14,380 nucleotides of DNA, from the NCBI GenBank assembly GCA_937901225.1, contig CALCGX010000006.1:1-14380 (forward strand). Direction: 5' to 3'. The notes under the pieces are model-generated. The model ran no database searches, had not been told where the DNA came from, and saw nothing but the letters and a program-made list of their open reading frames with translations. The position numbers and the translations under genes are program-made. Origin of the DNA: an uncultured Bacteroidales bacterium. Lineage in GTDB: Bacteria; Bacteroidota; Bacteroidia; Bacteroidales; Paludibacteraceae. Shown here in pieces: positions 6,767 to 13,597 of this stretch (the stretch's first letter is position 1; every line of letters starts with the position of its first letter).

Positions 6767-7738
6767 TTAAAGGTTAGTGGCAATCACATAGGAGAAAAGC
6801 ATACCCATGAACATAGCGAACTTGATAATCGTTTGTACGCGGTGATATTCTGTACGGCTGTTTGCTGCCCAAAGCAAGACAATAGAGCATAGTATGGGCA
6901 CAATCAAACCAAATACCACGTATCGCGTAGGCAAGGATTTCCATTCATGTGAGAAAGGTAAGACGGCGAATAGCATATATACTATCAAAATAGCAATTGC
7001 CATAAGCAAAAGGGTAGCAATAATCTTAGCTACTTTATCGCCCCACACAATGGGCAGAGTACGACATTCCATTTCGCGATCACCCTCTATATCCTCTATA
7101 TCCTTCACTATCTCGCGCACCCATGTGAGCAAAAATGCAAATGCAGCAAAACCACCTGTCCAGACATACAACTCACCTACAATAGGGGAATAAGCCAATG
7201 CGTTTTGGTAGAGATGGTGCAAATAGTCAGCATTGGCTATTGCTACCAGTAATGGTACAATAGCTGAAGCAAACGCTACGACTAGATTGCCAACGAGAAA
7301 CATGCGTTTGTAGCTGGCAGAGTAGAACCACAATAGTCCTGGGATAACTACATATGTGAATAGTAACGTCCAACTATGCGCCCACCATGCCACTACCGTA
7401 CCAGCAATCACGCCTACTGCCGTGAGACCATAGAATAGATTCATGGCTGTATCACGTGAGATGATGCGGGTTACAACCAAGTTATCTGGACGATTAATGC
7501 GGTCAATCTTGACATCAAAGTAATCGTTGATTACATATCCTCCCGCAGCGATACCTACCACACTCACGATCAGCAATGTCAATATCCACCAAGGCATAAG
7601 TTCGCCAAATTGCTCTAGTTGGAGCAAAGGTGTTGCCACCCACTTTTCCATGACGTAGAGCAGGATAGCCACAAAAGTAAGATTGCCTACTCGAAGCAAC
7701 TGAAGATAAGGTTTGATAATCTCTGCCAATCGTTTCAT
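6767..7738 (-). CDS. UbiA-family prenyltransferase
   Basis: 323-residue integral membrane enzyme that transfers a polyprenyl chain from its diphosphate to an acceptor. About eight hydrophobic segments are visible. The first Mg-diphosphate motif is NDYFDVKIDRINRPD (71-85; Asp72, Asp75, Asp79) and the second is in REIVKDIEDIEGDRE (208-222; Asp213, Asp216, Asp220), both complete. The wording of these motifs and the link with maf are typical of the Bacteroidales proteins often annotated as geranylgeranylglycerol-phosphate geranylgeranyltransferase-like; a menaquinone-type role is an alternative, although no men genes are nearby. It starts 5 nt after the GH13 gene, so the two are likely co-transcribed. 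The acceptor substrate is not determined by sequence. Confidence 0.9.
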   Translation of the reverse strand: MKRLAEIIKPYLQLLRVGNLTFVAILLYVMEKWVATPLLQLEQFGELMPWWILTLLIVSVVGIAAGGYVINDYFDVKIDRINRPDNLVVTRIISRDTAMNLFYGLTAVGVIAGTVVAWWAHSWTLLFTYVVIPGLLWFYSASYKRMFLVGNLVVAFASAIVPLLVAIANADYLHHLYQNALAYSPIVGELYVWTGGFAAFAFLLTWVREIVKDIEDIEGDREMECRTLPIVWGDKVAKIIATLLLMAIAILIVYMLFAVLPFSHEWKSLPTRYVVFGLIVPILCSIVLLWAANSRTEYHRVQTIIKFAMFMGMLFSYVIATNL

Positions 7739-7743
7739 ATCTT

Positions 7744-9381
7744 TTAACCTTTAATCTTTAACATAACACCCTTCCAAGCAGGAAGCGTTATGCAAATAGG
7801 AGTATGAGGGGTCAATGGGAAAGTATATTCCGTACCTGTGAGCAAATCTTTCGCCTTTGCCTCTGATTGCGTCTCGAGTTGCAAATGCTCAAATGCCTCT
7901 TGTGGAATACGCACCTGCATATCCACTTGACGGTCGTCGAAGTTCAGGATAACCAATATCGTTTGCTTCTTATACTTGCGGATAAACGTGTATTGCTCGT
8001 GCTTGTTGAAACCCTCAGTTTGCGCATAAGTCAAGTCGTACATATCACCCATGGTGATAGCCTTTTCACTACGTGCTACACGCAATAATTGACGGTAGAA
8101 TGTACGTAGTGTCTTTTGCTCCTCATCCAGATTAGCACCATCAAACTTACCATGATTAGCCCACGCTTGCAGGGATTTCACGCCCCAATAGTCAAAGATT
8201 GTAGTACGTCCGTCCATGCCTGAGAAGCCTTCAGCATCCATACCCTTCTCGCCCAACTCCTGTCCTGCATATACCATTACAGGGTTAGTACCCAAGGTTG
8301 CAGCTACAATCATGGCAGGCTCGGCACACATACCGCGTCCACAGAAGAAGCCACTAGCGATGCGCTGCTCATCGTGGTTCTCTAAGAAATAGAGCATACG
8401 GTCACGAATATCGTCCACCGATTGCCATTGCATCGTGATACCCTCAGCAGCCCAATTCTTGCTAGTCACACCGCGTAGGTAGTCGTACATACCCACCTTG
8501 TCGTAGAGGTAATCAAAGCCCGCAGCCAAGTAGTCGCGGTAGAGATGAGGGTTATAGACCTCAGCAATGAACAGAATATTCGGATATTGCGCTTTGACTT
8601 GCTCAATCGCCCATGCCCAGAACTCGCGAGGCACCATCTCCGCCATGTCGCAGCGAAAGCCATCTATCTGCTTACTTGCCCAGAAGAGCAAGATATGCAG
8701 CATCTTGTGCCATGTATCAGGGATGGGATCAAATTGCTTTTCTCCACCACCTTGGTAGAAGACACCATAGTTGAGTTTCACGGTCTCATACCAGTCGTTG
8801 ATGGATGGTGTAGCCACAAAGCAATCATTACCCGTAGCACGAGCAGGATACTCCTCATATCCCTTAATATCGAAATAAGGAGCAAACTTCTGACCAGGCA
8901 TATAGTAGAAGTTGTTGAGTGGGGAAAATGCCCAATCGGGATTATCATTTGCACCCAAATCCACTACTCCACGAGGGTGAGCAGTAGAGTGATACTCGCG
9001 GGATACGTGGTTAGGTACAAAGTCGATAATCACGCCCATATCTGCCTTATGAGTACGTTCTACTAAATCGGTAAACTCCTTCATACGACGACGCTTATCC
9101 TCGCATAAGTCGGGATGTACGTCGTAGTAATCAGTTATGGCATAAGGACTTCCTGCCAAACCTTTGACAATGCTTGGCGTATTGTATTGTGCAGTGGCAT
9201 GACGTATGACACCTGTGTACCACACGTGTGTAGCACCTAAGTCATGTATGGCGTGTAACGCCTTCGGCGTGATCGCATTCAGCGTACCACAGCCATTTTC
9301 TTGCATGCTACCCCCATGACGACGTGTCTCATTATAGTTGGTAAACGTACGAGGTAGCAACTGATAAATAATGGGTTTCAA
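7744..9381 (-). CDS. GH13 alpha-amylase-family glycoside hydrolase, cytoplasmic, TTG start
   Basis: 545-residue GH13 enzyme acting on alpha-glucans. Conserved regions are in order: DFVPNH (120-125), GFRCD with nucleophile Asp245, FIAEVYN with acid/base Glu274, and ENHDEQR with Asp337 as transition-state stabiliser; a small beta domain follows near the C-terminus. There is no signal peptide, so it should work inside the cell, for example on glycogen or imported maltodextrins. The start is TTG at 9381-9379: an in-frame TGA lies two codons upstream, and the next ATG (residue 26) would remove the first barrel strand KPIIYQLLPRTF, which is conserved in the family. It lies 59 nt after ackA, with a hairpin between, and 5 nt before the UbiA-type gene. 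Exact specificity is unknown. Confidence 0.9.
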   Translation of the reverse strand: MKPIIYQLLPRTFTNYNETRRHGGSMQENGCGTLNAITPKALHAIHDLGATHVWYTGVIRHATAQYNTPSIVKGLAGSPYAITDYYDVHPDLCEDKRRRMKEFTDLVERTHKADMGVIIDFVPNHVSREYHSTAHPRGVVDLGANDNPDWAFSPLNNFYYMPGQKFAPYFDIKGYEEYPARATGNDCFVATPSINDWYETVKLNYGVFYQGGGEKQFDPIPDTWHKMLHILLFWASKQIDGFRCDMAEMVPREFWAWAIEQVKAQYPNILFIAEVYNPHLYRDYLAAGFDYLYDKVGMYDYLRGVTSKNWAAEGITMQWQSVDDIRDRMLYFLENHDEQRIASGFFCGRGMCAEPAMIVAATLGTNPVMVYAGQELGEKGMDAEGFSGMDGRTTIFDYWGVKSLQAWANHGKFDGANLDEEQKTLRTFYRQLLRVARSEKAITMGDMYDLTYAQTEGFNKHEQYTFIRKYKKQTILVILNFDDRQVDMQVRIPQEAFEHLQLETQSEAKAKDLLTGTEYTFPLTPHTPICITLPAWKGVMLKIKG

Positions 9382-9403
9382 GGTTCAGTTGTAGTTTTTA
9401 TAT

Positions 9404-9431
9404 GCAAGGTCCGACCATTGTCGAACCTTGC
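9404..9431 (-). terminator. 12-bp hairpin between ackA and the GH13 gene
   Basis: GCAAGGT and ACCTTGC arms enclose CGAC and GTCG with a 4-nt loop. In minus-strand RNA the remaining position is a U-G pair, giving a continuous 12-bp stem, whereas plus-strand RNA would have a C-A mismatch, so the minus transcript is the likely user. It starts 9 nt after the ackA stop. No U run follows, so it may stabilise the ackA mRNA end or attenuate read-through rather than act as a standard terminator. Confidence 0.5.
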
Positions 9432-9440
9432 GGGTTATAG

Positions 9441-10631
9441 TTAAATCAGTGCTTGGGTATCTGATGCAATCATCCATTCCTCGTCGGTAGGGATAATGCA
9501 AACCTTTACCTTGCTCTCAGGAGTTGTAAGAATAGCTTCTTCTCCACGTACTGCATTCTTGCTTTCGTCAAAATCTATGCCAAGATAGGTGAGTCCTTTC
9601 GTTACTTCAGCACGAATATATGCGTCATTCTCACCTATACCACCAGTAAAGACGATGACATCTACACCATTCATAGCGGCAGCATAAGCACCAATATACT
9701 TCTTTACTCGATAAATAAATATGCGACGTGCTAAATCCGCGCGCTCATTGCCTGCTTGTACTGCATTCTCAATGTCGCGAGCATCACTTGACACTCCACT
9801 CACACCCAGCAATCCTGATTTCTTATTCATAAGATTAGAGAATTCAGTAGTAGATAGATTCTCTTTCTCCATAATATACGTAGCGGCTCCAAGGTCCATA
9901 TCACCAGCACGAGTGCCCATCATTAGGCCTTCGAGTGGAGTCAATCCCATAGAAGTGTCTACAGACTTGCCATTCAACACCGCAGTACAACTACCACCAT
10001 TACCAATATGTGCGGTAATTACCTTGGTAGTATTAGGATCAATACCTAAATACTCGCACACGCGCGCAGATACATAGCGGTGTGAAGTACCATGGAAGCC
10101 GTAGCGACGGATAGCATACTTTTCATATAACTCGTATGGTATAGCATACATATATGCCTCATCAGGCATGGTTTGGTGGAAAGCAGTGTCAAAGACAGCC
10201 ACTTGTGGTACACCTGGGAGAGCAGTCTCAATAGCTTCAATACCCTTGAGGTTAGCAGGGTTGTGGAGTGGAGCCAACTCTACGCATTTTACAATCATCT
10301 CCTTTACTTCTGGAGTGATGAGTACAGACTTGTTGAATTTTTCGCCTCCGTGCACAACTCGATGACCTACGGCTTGAATCTCCTCAAGAGAAGCAATGCA
10401 ACCGATTTGTTTATCTACCAGACTATTCAAAATCAATTGAATACCTACGGTGTGTTCTGGCATAGGTTGCTCGATTTTTACTTTTTCTCCATTTGATAAT
10501 TTAATTTGCAAGAACGAATCAGGCAAACCAATCTTCTCAACACCACCTTGTACCATTACGGTATGGGTGTCCATGTTAAAAAGTTTATACTTAATACTAC
10601 TGCTACCACAGTTCAATACAAGTACTTTCAT
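9441..10631 (-). CDS. ackA: Acetate kinase
   Basis: 396-residue acetate kinase, which makes ATP and acetate from acetyl phosphate and ADP in the cytoplasm. All family landmarks are visible: LVLNCGSSSIKYKLF (4-18), GHRVVHGG (89-96, Arg91), VFDTAFHQTMP (146-156, Asp148), AHIGNGGS (207-214), GTRAGDMD (239-246, Arg241) and FTGGIGEN (328-335). Length is standard. It lies 36 nt downstream of pta in the usual pta-ackA order, without an internal promoter that I can recognise, so both are likely read from the promoter upstream of pta. Together they form the main acetate-producing, substrate-level phosphorylation step of fermentation. Confidence 0.97.
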   Translation of the reverse strand: MKVLVLNCGSSSIKYKLFNMDTHTVMVQGGVEKIGLPDSFLQIKLSNGEKVKIEQPMPEHTVGIQLILNSLVDKQIGCIASLEEIQAVGHRVVHGGEKFNKSVLITPEVKEMIVKCVELAPLHNPANLKGIEAIETALPGVPQVAVFDTAFHQTMPDEAYMYAIPYELYEKYAIRRYGFHGTSHRYVSARVCEYLGIDPNTTKVITAHIGNGGSCTAVLNGKSVDTSMGLTPLEGLMMGTRAGDMDLGAATYIMEKENLSTTEFSNLMNKKSGLLGVSGVSSDARDIENAVQAGNERADLARRIFIYRVKKYIGAYAAAMNGVDVIVFTGGIGENDAYIRAEVTKGLTYLGIDFDESKNAVRGEEAILTTPESKVKVCIIPTDEEWMIASDTQALI

Positions 10632-10667
10632 GTCTTTTGTGTGTTTTTATGATGAATATTAGATTAA

Positions 10668-11678
10668 TTACATTTCTTTTGCACCAATTGCTTGATTGGC
10701 AGTAATGATTACCATTTGCACGATATCTTGTACCTTGCAACCACGACTGAGGTCATTGACAGGTGCTGCAATACCTTGTAAGATTGGTCCTACCGCATCT
10801 GCGCCAGAGAAACGCTCTACCAACTTGTAGCCGATATTACCAGCTTGCAGGTCTGGGAAAACAAGCACATTGGCTTTACCAGCTACTGGTGAGCCTGGTG
10901 CTTTTTGTGCGCCTACACTCTCTACTAATGCAGCATCCAATTGCAATTCGCCATCTAAAGCCAAGTTTGGTGCCATCTCATGTGCAATGCGAGTAGCCTC
11001 TGTAACTTTGTCCACTAACTCATGCTTTGCGCTACCCTTTGATGAGAAGCTAAGCATTGCTACGCGTGGTTCAATACCTCCGAGCGCTTTAGCTGTTTCT
11101 GCGGTTGTTACTGCTATCTCTGCCAACTCTTGCGCATTAGGACAAGGGTTAACAGCGCAGTCCGCAAACACTAAGAAACCGCCCTCACCTAAGTGAGTAG
11201 CAGGGGTAAACATCAAGAACGCACCTGACACGATATGTACGCCTGGACGTGTCTTGAGAATCTGGAATGCAGGACGGATAGTGTCAGCAGTAGTACCACG
11301 TGCACCTGCCAACTCGCCGTCGGCATCACCATTCTTAATCATCAAGCATCCTAAGTAGAGTGGGTCTTTCACTTTCTCGGTAGCTTGTTCGATGGTCATA
11401 CCTTTAGCCTTACGAAGTTCAAAAAGCAGATTGGCATACTCTGGCATTTTAGGATCGTTGAGGGGGTCAACGATTTTTGCTTCTTTAATATACTCGTACC
11501 CTTTCTCTGCTGCCATTTGTTGGATGACTGCTGGGTTACCGATGAGAATAAGATTAGCAATCTTGTCTTTCAAAAGAATATTTGCCGCCTCCAAAGTGCG
11601 AGGTTCGTCACCTTCGGGCAATACGATGCGTTGCGGATTAGCTTGCGCACGTTTTAACATTTGTTGTAAAATCTCCAT
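10668..11678 (-). CDS. pta: Phosphate acetyltransferase
   Basis: 336-residue phosphotransacetylase that converts acetyl-CoA and phosphate to acetyl phosphate and CoA. It is the short single-domain PTA_PTB form, without the N-terminal DRTGG/P-loop regulatory part of the long enterobacterial enzymes. Recognisable segments are RIVLPEGDEPRTLEAA (17-32), GELAGARGTTADTIRPA, FADCAVNPCPNAQELAEIA, MLSFSSKGSAKH and NVLVFPDLQAGNIGYKL, followed by GPILQGIAAPVNDLSRGC. It is the first gene of the pta-ackA unit; its ATG has no Shine-Dalgarno sequence and a Bacteroidetes-type promoter lies about 60 nt upstream. Confidence 0.97.
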   Translation of the reverse strand: MEILQQMLKRAQANPQRIVLPEGDEPRTLEAANILLKDKIANLILIGNPAVIQQMAAEKGYEYIKEAKIVDPLNDPKMPEYANLLFELRKAKGMTIEQATEKVKDPLYLGCLMIKNGDADGELAGARGTTADTIRPAFQILKTRPGVHIVSGAFLMFTPATHLGEGGFLVFADCAVNPCPNAQELAEIAVTTAETAKALGGIEPRVAMLSFSSKGSAKHELVDKVTEATRIAHEMAPNLALDGELQLDAALVESVGAQKAPGSPVAGKANVLVFPDLQAGNIGYKLVERFSGADAVGPILQGIAAPVNDLSRGCKVQDIVQMVIITANQAIGAKEM

Positions 11679-11738
11679 AATTGGATAAGTATCAATATAT
11701 TTCGTTGAATTTTAATATTTTTCGCTTCTTTGAGCCTG

Positions 11739-11769
11739 CAAAGTTACCAAAATCTTTGCATATTTGCAA
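11739..11769 (-). promoter_or_regulatory. Bacteroidetes-type promoter for pta-ackA
   Basis: On the minus strand TTG (11769-11767) is followed by 20 nt and TAACTTTG (11746-11739), a perfect TAnnTTTG. Transcription should start near 11732, leaving a leader of roughly 50 nt before the pta ATG at 11678. It is back to back with the ompA-like gene's promoter, 37 nt apart. Confidence 0.75.
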
Positions 11770-11806
11770 CAAAAAGACAAAAAAAGCGTTTTTTTTCTTG
11801 ATTTTC

Positions 11807-11837
11807 TTTGTGGATTCAAAAAAATATCGTACCTTTG
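11807..11837 (+). promoter_or_regulatory. Bacteroidetes-type promoter for the OmpA-like gene
   Basis: TTTG (11807-11810), 19 nt, then TACCTTTG (11830-11837), matching the Bacteroidetes -33/-7 consensus exactly. The expected start near 11844 leaves a leader of less than 20 nt before the ATG at 11861, with no Shine-Dalgarno sequence. T- and A-rich tracts lie upstream (11771-11799), as often seen ahead of strong promoters. Confidence 0.85.
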
Positions 11838-11860
11838 CAGCCAAATTTTGACAAAACGAT

Positions 11861-13312
11861 ATGAAAACATCATTTTTAAAAGGCACATTAAGTGCCCAAT
11901 TTGTAAAATGTACTGCAATAGTTTGTGGTATGGTTTTGTGTGTAGCTCAAAGTTCATATGCTAATAACGATACAACCCAAGTGGTGTCAAATAATGAGGC
12001 GAATACCATAGCTCTTGCTAAGCCAAATACGGCTAATTGGAGTTTGTTCTTGGATGCAGGTGGTAACCTTTTTGATGGTGATTATGGTAAAGGTGATATT
12101 GGTAAGAAAATCTATGGTCCTACTGTTGGTTTGGGTTTTGTGTATAACTTCAATACAGTATGGGGTATTGGTGCAGAATACATGTTTTCTATGCACCAAG
12201 TAAAGTCAGCTGCTGATGGCGCAGAACTTCTTAATGGTCAGATGCACCGTGCACATGCGTTCCTCACATTTGATGCGTTCAATGTATGGCGTCCTTATCA
12301 ACCAAGCAAGATTTTTGCACTCAATGTGATTGCTGGCGGTGGTTTGGGAATTAGTGCTCTTGATCAAACAATAAAAGAAGCACGTTGTGTTCCAATCGTG
12401 ACGATGGGTGCAGAATTTATGTTTAATGTATCTAAGAGTGTTTCTTTGAGTTTGAAAGGACTTTATTCTTACTCTATTACAGAAGATGCTTGGGATGGAA
12501 TGACTAAAGGTACAAGCAACGATGGTATAGCAGATGTGATGTTGTCTGTTCGTTATAAGTTAGGTACGAAGAATAAACCACATGCTTTGAACCAAGACTA
12601 TGATTTGCACTATATGACTCAAGTTCGAGATGAAGTGGTAGAGCAAGTAGCTCCTATCGTACAACAAGTGCTTGTTAGTGAAGAGCGTAAGCGCGATACG
12701 ATTGTAGTGTTTGATACAGTTGTTGTGAAAGAAGAGGTGGCTCCTACAATGGTGGCTAACAATGTGTTCTATGCGTACTTTGATCTTAATAAATCTGATT
12801 TGAGCAATGATGCATTGAAGGCTGTACAACAAGCAGCAGCTCAACTAAATGCTAACGAGGAATTGTATGCAGAAGTTGTTGGTTATGGCGATAATACAGG
12901 TTCAGTAGAATACAATAAGAAATTGACTACTGCACGTGTGAACACCGTGACAGAGGAGTTGAAGGGTGAGTATGGAGTGGCAGCAGAGCGAGTTGTAGGC
13001 TATAGTGGTGGTATTATTGAAGGTAAGCGCAGCAAGGGAGCTTATGCACCTAATCGTCGCGTAGAGATTCGCCTTGTGACTAAGGAGGAATTTGAGACCA
13101 TTTCACAAGAGACCGCAGCAAAAGAAGAGGCTTCTGCTTGTAAAAATACCTCATTAAAGACAATCATTGTAGAAGAAGGCATGACCTTGTCTATGATTGC
13201 TAAGGCTGAGTATGGCGATGCATCTCGTTGGACATGTATCTATGAGGCCAACAAGAATGTGTTGCCAAGCCCAGATAAGGTACAAGCTGGTCAAGAATTG
13301 GTAATTCCTTAA
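11861..13312 (+). CDS. OmpA-like outer-membrane protein with C-terminal LysM-like domain
   Basis: 483-residue surface protein. Residues 1-34 form a signal peptide, with likely cleavage after Ala34 (SSYA|NN). Residues about 58-215 are a beta-barrel-like region of aromatic, Gly-rich strands (WSLFLDAGGNLF, YGPTVGLGFVYNF, FALNVIAGGGLGIS, IADVMLSVRYKLG). A Val/Glu-rich linker follows (about 225-290). Residues about 292-410 are an OmpA-type peptidoglycan-binding domain: VFYAYFDLNKSDLS, GYGDNTGSVEYNKKLTTARV (341-360) and NRRVEIRL (398-405). Residues 432-483 look like a LysM domain (IIVEEGMTLSMIAKAEYG ... QAGQELVIP). It should anchor the outer membrane to the cell wall by two binding modules. A strong own promoter, short leader and solitary position suggest high expression. 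The LysM call is from the pattern, not from a search. Confidence 0.9.
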   Translation: MKTSFLKGTLSAQFVKCTAIVCGMVLCVAQSSYANNDTTQVVSNNEANTIALAKPNTANWSLFLDAGGNLFDGDYGKGDIGKKIYGPTVGLGFVYNFNTVWGIGAEYMFSMHQVKSAADGAELLNGQMHRAHAFLTFDAFNVWRPYQPSKIFALNVIAGGGLGISALDQTIKEARCVPIVTMGAEFMFNVSKSVSLSLKGLYSYSITEDAWDGMTKGTSNDGIADVMLSVRYKLGTKNKPHALNQDYDLHYMTQVRDEVVEQVAPIVQQVLVSEERKRDTIVVFDTVVVKEEVAPTMVANNVFYAYFDLNKSDLSNDALKAVQQAAAQLNANEELYAEVVGYGDNTGSVEYNKKLTTARVNTVTEELKGEYGVAAERVVGYSGGIIEGKRSKGAYAPNRRVEIRLVTKEEFETISQETAAKEEASACKNTSLKTIIVEEGMTLSMIAKAEYGDASRWTCIYEANKNVLPSPDKVQAGQELVIP

Positions 13313-13359
13313 TTCAAGGCAGTATTTAGAATATTTGAGTTGGCGCACTTTACGCGCGG

Positions 13360-13434
13360 GGTCCTGTAGCTCAGTTGGTTATGAGCGTTCCCCTGATAAG
13401 GGAAAGGTCGTTGGTTCAAGCCCAATCAGGACTA
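13360..13434 (+). tRNA. tRNA-Ile (anticodon GAT)
   Basis: A full cloverleaf can be drawn: acceptor GGTCCTG/CAGGACT (13360-13366 with 13427-13433), D arm GCTC/GAGC with a 10-nt loop containing GG, anticodon arm TTCCC/GGGAA with loop CTGATAA (anticodon GAT at 13395-13397), 5-nt variable loop AGGTC, T arm GTTGG/CCAAT with loop TTCAAGC, discriminator A13434. CCA is not encoded. Two wobble pairs (G1-U72 and the first T-stem pair) and one extra D-loop base are slightly unusual. It stands alone outside an rRNA operon, where Ile(GAT) genes are usually found. A weak AATATTTG box at 13330-13337 might be a -7 element but has no clear -33 partner. Confidence 0.9.
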
Positions 13435-13439
13435 TTCTA

Positions 13440-13513
13440 AAGGCACATACAGCAATCATTAGTGCTTGAAAAGCCACAGACTGCAAATCTGTTCATAAAA
13501 AATGAGTGCCTTG
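13440..13513 (+). tRNA. tRNA-like element with Cys-type (GCA) anticodon arm, abnormal D and T regions
   Basis: 74 nt beginning 5 nt after tRNA-Ile. A perfect 7-bp acceptor-like stem (AAGGCAC at 13440-13446 with GTGCCTT at 13506-13512) and a perfect 5-bp anticodon stem (ACAGA/TCTGT) with a classic 7-nt loop CTGCAAA (anticodon GCA, U33, A37, A38) are seen. The rest is not canonical: 29 nt separate acceptor and anticodon stems instead of about 19, with only a weak AGCA/TGCT hairpin and no GG; the variable loop is missing; the T arm is a 4-bp TCAT/ATGA stem with an AAAAA loop and no TTC. A T-rich tract follows. It may be a decayed tRNA-Cys, a specialised tRNA-like RNA, or a damaged sequence. Whether it is charged or transcribed is unknown. 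Confidence 0.4.
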
Positions 13514-13536
13514 TTAATTTTTTCTTGCCAAGCATC

Positions 13537-13565
13537 TTAACTATTTTCATAAAAATTGTTAAAAT
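13537..13565 (+). promoter_or_regulatory. Sigma70/sigmaA-like promoter for the GH53 gene
   Basis: TTAACT (13537-13542; 4 of 6 to TTGACA), a 17-nt spacer and TAAAAT (13560-13565; 5 of 6 to TATAAT). This is the general bacterial pattern, unlike the TAnnTTTG promoters elsewhere in the window. The surrounding stretch, 13514-13584, is very AT-rich, so chance matches are possible. Confidence 0.45.
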
Positions 13566-13584
13566 ACTTTTATATTGATGCAAT

Positions 13585-13592
13585 AAAGGAGG
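13585..13592 (+). promoter_or_regulatory. Strong Shine-Dalgarno sequence of the GH53 gene
   Basis: AAAGGAGG ends 5 nt before the ATG at 13598 and is nearly a full complement of the 16S rRNA 3' end. It fixes the start codon and is the only such site seen in front of a gene here; the Bacteroidales-type genes checked (tsaE, ackA, pta, the OmpA-like gene) have none. Confidence 0.85.
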
Positions 13593-13597
13593 CACCT

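Noticed and set aside
8545..9066. 173-codon plus-strand open frame inside the GH13 gene
   Set aside because: Antisense to conserved catalytic regions; product not recognisable.
9721..10077. 118-codon plus-strand open frame inside ackA
   Set aside because: Antisense shadow of a well-conserved gene.
13330..13337. AATATTTG as a promoter box for tRNA-Ile
   Set aside because: First base mismatched and no TTG at 19-21 nt upstream; kept only as a remark.
13440..13513. The tRNA-like element read on the opposite strand, with anticodon TGC (Ala)
   Set aside because: The loop TTTGCAG also has U33, but A37/A38 and the tandem position after tRNA-Ile favour the plus strand; no T arm forms on the minus strand either.
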